Part shown: positions 32,807-35,340 of the stretch, one piece after another | Position numbering within the stretch: position 1 is the first letter of the stretch | How the letters are laid out: each line of letters starts with the position of its first letter | NCBI RefSeq assembly: GCF_029937575.1 | Contig: NZ_JAPYPS010000014.1 | Span: forward strand, 40,243 to 75,582 | DNA from: Nocardioides sp. | Lineage (GTDB): Bacteria; Actinomycetota; Actinomycetes; Propionibacteriales; Nocardioidaceae | DNA length: 35,340 bases | Reading direction: 5' to 3' | The notes under the pieces: generated by a model | Seen by the model: the letters and a program-made list of their open reading frames with translations, nothing else | Databases searched by the model: none | Told to the model about the DNA's origin: nothing | Translations under genes and position numbers: made by a program

Positions 32807-34342
32807 ATGTTGCTTCTCGACGTCGTGCACGTGTCGGCAGCCGTCGCCGCGACGCGTTCCCGCAAGGCGAAGGTCGCCGCCATCGCCGACCTGCTGGCCC
32901 GAGCCCGCGACGACCAGGACCCGGATGCCGCGGTGGAGACGGTGGTGGCGTTCATCGGTGGGTCACTGCGCCAGCGCCGGACGGGTCTGGGATGGAGGGG
33001 ACTCTCCGCGTTGCCGGCGCCCACTGATGAAGCAAGCCTGACAGTGGCCGGTGTCGACGCCGCTTTCGAGGCGTTGGCGGCGATGTCGGGGCCCGGGTCG
33101 CAGGCGGCTCGAGCCGAGGCGGTGGCCTCGCTCTTCGCTGCTGCCACAGCGGAGGAGCAGCCGTGGATGCGCGGCCTGGTGACCGGCGAGGTGCGCCAGG
33201 GTGCCTCCGACGCACTCGTCCAGGAGGCGTTGGCGGTGGTCGCGGAGGTGCCGGTGACGGCCGTACGCCGCGCTGCGATGCTGGCGGGATCGACGCTGCC
33301 GGTGGTGCGACCTGCCTTCGACGGCGGGGTGACGGCGTTGCAGGAGATCGGACTCGAGGTCGGGCGCCCGGTCCTGCCGATGCTTGCCTCCTCGGCCAAG
33401 ACGATCGGCGAGGCACTGTCGAAGGCGGGCGGAGCGGACGGCGGTGCCGTCGCGGTGGACACCAAGCTGGACGGCATCCGGGTCCAGGTCCACCGCAGCG
33501 GCGACGACGTGCTGGTGGTGACACGGAGCCTCGACGACATCACCGAGCGTCTGCCGGAGGTCGTGGCGGTGGCCCGAGGCCTGGCAGCCGACTCGTTCGT
33601 GCTGGACGGCGAGGCGCTCGCGCTCGGTCCCGACCGGCGACCGCTCCCGTTCCAGGAGACGTCGTCACGCACGGCGCTGCAGCAGAAGTCGGACGTCGTG
33701 GTGACGCCGTACTTCTTCGACGTGCTGCACCTCGACGGCCACGACCTGCTCGACTCCCCCGGCCACGAACGCGCCGCCGCGCTCGAGGCCCTGGTGCCCG
33801 AGCAGCACCGGGTCGCCCGACTCGTCACGTCCGACGTCGAGCAGGCCGAGACCTTCGCGGCGGCGGCCATCACTGCCGGCCACGAGGGCGTGGTGGTGAA
33901 GGGCCTGTCCGCGCCGTACGCCGCCGGACGCCGGGGCGCGGCTTGGGTCAAGGTCAAGCCGGTGCACACCCTGGACCTCGTCGTGCTCGCCGTCGAGTGG
34001 GGCTCGGGCCGGCGCCGGGGTTGGCTGTCCAACCTCCACCTCGGTGCTCGCGACCCGGAGCGGCCCGGTGAGCTCGTGATGCTGGGCAAGACCTTCAAGG
34101 GCATGACCGACGAGATGCTCGCCTGGCAGACCGAGCGCTTCCAGCAGCTCGAGACCTCGCGCACTGACTGGGTGGTGACGGTGCGCCCCGAGCAGGTCGT
34201 CGAGGTCGCGTTCGACGGTGTCCAGCGATCACCGCGCTACCCGGGCGGCGTAGCGCTGCGCTTTGCCCGAGTGGTGCGGTACCGCGACGACAAGAGCGCC
34301 GACGAGGCGGACACGATCGAGACGGTTCGCGGCTTTCTCTGA
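32807..34342 (+). CDS. ligB: ATP-dependent DNA ligase, LigB type
   Basis: Protein of 511 residues, close in length and sequence pattern to mycobacterial LigB (about 507). It seals nicks in double-stranded DNA using ATP. The adenylated lysine is Lys220 in DTKLDGIRVQVH (motif I). Motif III-like FFFDVLHLDG appears as YFFDVLHLDGHDLL, motif IV as HEGVVVKGL, and motif V as AWVKVKPVHTLDLVVLAVEWG. An N-terminal DNA-binding domain (about 1-200) precedes the nucleotidyltransferase and OB domains; the C terminus is RYPGGVALRFARVVRYRDDK. The start is ATG 32807 with no ribosome-binding site, consistent with a leaderless message; the frame is open to TTG 32792. Bacterial NAD-dependent LigA usually does replication, so this is probably accessory or repair. 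Confidence 0.95.
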   Translation: MLLLDVVHVSAAVAATRSRKAKVAAIADLLARARDDQDPDAAVETVVAFIGGSLRQRRTGLGWRGLSALPAPTDEASLTVAGVDAAFEALAAMSGPGSQAARAEAVASLFAAATAEEQPWMRGLVTGEVRQGASDALVQEALAVVAEVPVTAVRRAAMLAGSTLPVVRPAFDGGVTALQEIGLEVGRPVLPMLASSAKTIGEALSKAGGADGGAVAVDTKLDGIRVQVHRSGDDVLVVTRSLDDITERLPEVVAVARGLAADSFVLDGEALALGPDRRPLPFQETSSRTALQQKSDVVVTPYFFDVLHLDGHDLLDSPGHERAAALEALVPEQHRVARLVTSDVEQAETFAAAAITAGHEGVVVKGLSAPYAAGRRGAAWVKVKPVHTLDLVVLAVEWGSGRRRGWLSNLHLGARDPERPGELVMLGKTFKGMTDEMLAWQTERFQQLETSRTDWVVTVRPEQVVEVAFDGVQRSPRYPGGVALRFARVVRYRDDKSADEADTIETVRGFL

Positions 34343-34348
34343 GGCCGG

Positions 34349-34738
34349 TCAGAGCTCGCGCCGCAGCCAGTCCTGGACGCTCGCGACACGCTGGACGACC
34401 GGGTGGAAGTGAAAGACGCTCTCGTGCTGGATCTCCCCCACCACGACGACGTGGCGCAGCTCGCCCCGACACGCGCGGGCAAGTGCCGCCCCCAGCTCGA
34501 CGTACATCCCCCGCCCCTCGTGCGCGGAAGCGACGACCACGACCGCGTCGGCGGCCAGGACGGCGTCGAGATCCTCCTCGGCAAGGGCAGCCGACTCCAC
34601 GGGGCCAGGTGCGTCCTCGGTGAGGGAGGTGTCCTGCGTCCAGTCGAGGACCAGCTCGTGTCCGGCTGCGACGACTGCCTCCTGGACCCCCCTCACCGTC
34701 GCGATGTCGGCCACCGGTCCCGCCACGTAGATCCTCAT
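34349..34738 (-). CDS. Nucleoside 2-deoxyribosyltransferase-like protein
   Basis: Protein of 129 residues starting at ATG 34738 with GGGAG seven bases upstream. The start MRIYVAGPVAD, the central DLDAVLAADAVVVVAS and the segment GMYVELGAALARA match the nucleoside 2-deoxyribosyltransferase fold, where the Glu in VELG is the expected nucleophile. Such proteins swap or hydrolyse bases of nucleosides or nucleotides; many small members are uncharacterised. It converges with the ligase gene, leaving six bases between stops, and lies 57 bases downstream of the HNH gene on the same strand. Confidence 0.75.
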   Translation of the reverse strand: MRIYVAGPVADIATVRGVQEAVVAAGHELVLDWTQDTSLTEDAPGPVESAALAEEDLDAVLAADAVVVVASAHEGRGMYVELGAALARACRGELRHVVVVGEIQHESVFHFHPVVQRVASVQDWLRREL

Positions 34739-34795
34739 GAACCGAGACTCCCAGGCAGGAGCGGGACCCCGTCCGACCGGTCGTGGTCGTGGTGG

Positions 34796-35340
34796 TCAGG
34801 GCCCGGCTCTGGGTCGTTGTCGGATCCATTGGTCGGGTGGTGGGTGGTGGGGTCTGCGGGGTGGTGGTCGGAACTCGGGTCGGGCGTCTGTGGCGAGGCG
34901 GACCTGCCAGGTGGTGTCGTGGATGGTGCGGTGGTGGTGGCCGCAGAGCATGACGAGGTTGTTCAGACTGGTGGGTCCTCCGTCGGCCCAGTGGCGGATG
35001 TGGTGCGCGTGGCACATCACTGGTGGGCGGGTACAGCCCGGGAACGCACAGTGGCGGTCGCGGGCGATGAGGGCCAGCCAGATCGCGGTGGTGACCAGGC
35101 GTTGGGTGCGTCCGACGTCGAGGGGTTGGCCGTGGGTGCCGAGACAGATGGGGAGGATGTCGGCATCGCAGGCCAGGCGGCGGACCGCGGCGTGGGAGAG
35201 GCGGAGCCCGTCGTCGGTCATCGCCGGCTGCCCGGTGTCGTCGGAGTCCTGTTGAAGGGATTCGAGGTCGATGAACACGCCCACCCTGGGGCGGGCGCCG
35301 TGGGACTCGGGTTGGGCCTCGGTGTCGAGGGAGTGTTGGG
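34796..35340 (-). CDS. HNH endonuclease of the DUF222/13E12 type, C-terminal part
   Basis: The frame is open from the stop at 34796 to the right edge of the window, so this is the last 181 or so residues of a longer gene. The segment VGVFIDLESLQ and ILPICLGTHGQPLDVGRTQR are characteristic of the 13E12-repeat (DUF222) proteins. The HNH nuclease domain reads DRHCAFPGCTRPP, CHAHHIRHWADGGPTSLNN, LVMLCGHHHRTIH, with the zinc-type Cys pair and His residues intact. These genes occur in many copies in actinobacteria and are often mobile or repeated; their role is unclear. The C-terminal tail is Pro/Arg rich. A GTG at 35284 is only an internal codon. Confidence 0.88.
   Translation of the reverse strand, partial: QHSLDTEAQPESHGARPRVGVFIDLESLQQDSDDTGQPAMTDDGLRLSHAAVRRLACDADILPICLGTHGQPLDVGRTQRLVTTAIWLALIARDRHCAFPGCTRPPVMCHAHHIRHWADGGPTSLNNLVMLCGHHHRTIHDTTWQVRLATDARPEFRPPPRRPHHPPPDQWIRQRPRAGP

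Noticed and set aside
1..35340. tRNA, rRNA, insertion sequences or prophage genes
   Set aside because: No tRNA-like cloverleaf, rRNA sequence, transposase or integrase was recognised; the HNH gene at the right edge is of the chromosomal 13E12 type.

Overview
The window is high-GC actinobacterial DNA. It carries two complete mce (lipid/steroid importer) operons, an actinobacterial LigB-type DNA ligase, a DUF1707 protein and the end of a DUF222/13E12-type HNH gene. This mix suggests a Nocardioides-like member of the Propionibacteriales; that placement is inferred from gene content and was not tested. Most genes are tightly packed and many overlap by 1-4 bases.

Layout. (1) 1-9585, minus strand: mce operon 1, read right to left as yrbEA, yrbEB, mceA, B, C, D, E, F, a Mce-associated gene (mas), and the first 16 codons of a second mas gene running off the left edge. 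A KstR-type site lies in the spacer of its probable promoter at 9652-9680. (2) 9819-11805, plus strand: a DUF1707 membrane protein and a secreted GH26-like protein. (3) 11819-16606, minus strand: an MFS transporter, uvrB and a cardiolipin-synthase-like phospholipase D protein. (4) 16663-17859, plus strand: a second MFS transporter. (5) 17860-18140: no protein gene, but a strong minus-strand terminator and a plus-strand element with three C6 runs in hairpin loops (6C-RNA-like). (6) 18141-26791, minus strand: mce operon 2, complete from yrbEA to mas. Its yrbEA/yrbEB junction holds a tandem 17-bp repeat that copies a ribosome-binding site plus ATG/TGA stop-start. (7) 26938-27879, minus strand: an AlkA-type DNA glycosylase. 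(8) 27971-29419, plus strand: a crotonase-fold enoyl-CoA isomerase/hydratase behind a second copy of the KstR-type site, then a TetR regulator. (9) 29442-32678, minus strand: a secreted M36 (fungalysin) metalloprotease. (10) 32807-34342, plus strand: ATP-dependent DNA ligase. (11) 34349-35340, minus strand: a small nucleoside deoxyribosyltransferase-like protein and the C-terminal part of an HNH endonuclease.

How the genes fit together. Each mce operon encodes two YrbE permeases and six different Mce subunits, the set expected to form one envelope-spanning lipid channel; neither encodes the ATPase (MceG/Mkl). The same 17-bp sequence containing a KstR-type operator precedes both mce operon 1 and the enoyl-CoA isomerase-like gene. 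This points to a shared sterol- or lipid-catabolism regulon joining uptake to beta-oxidation. The most unusual thing seen is the stop-start repeat at 25877-25939, which looks like a relay of tiny reading frames between two co-translated permease genes.
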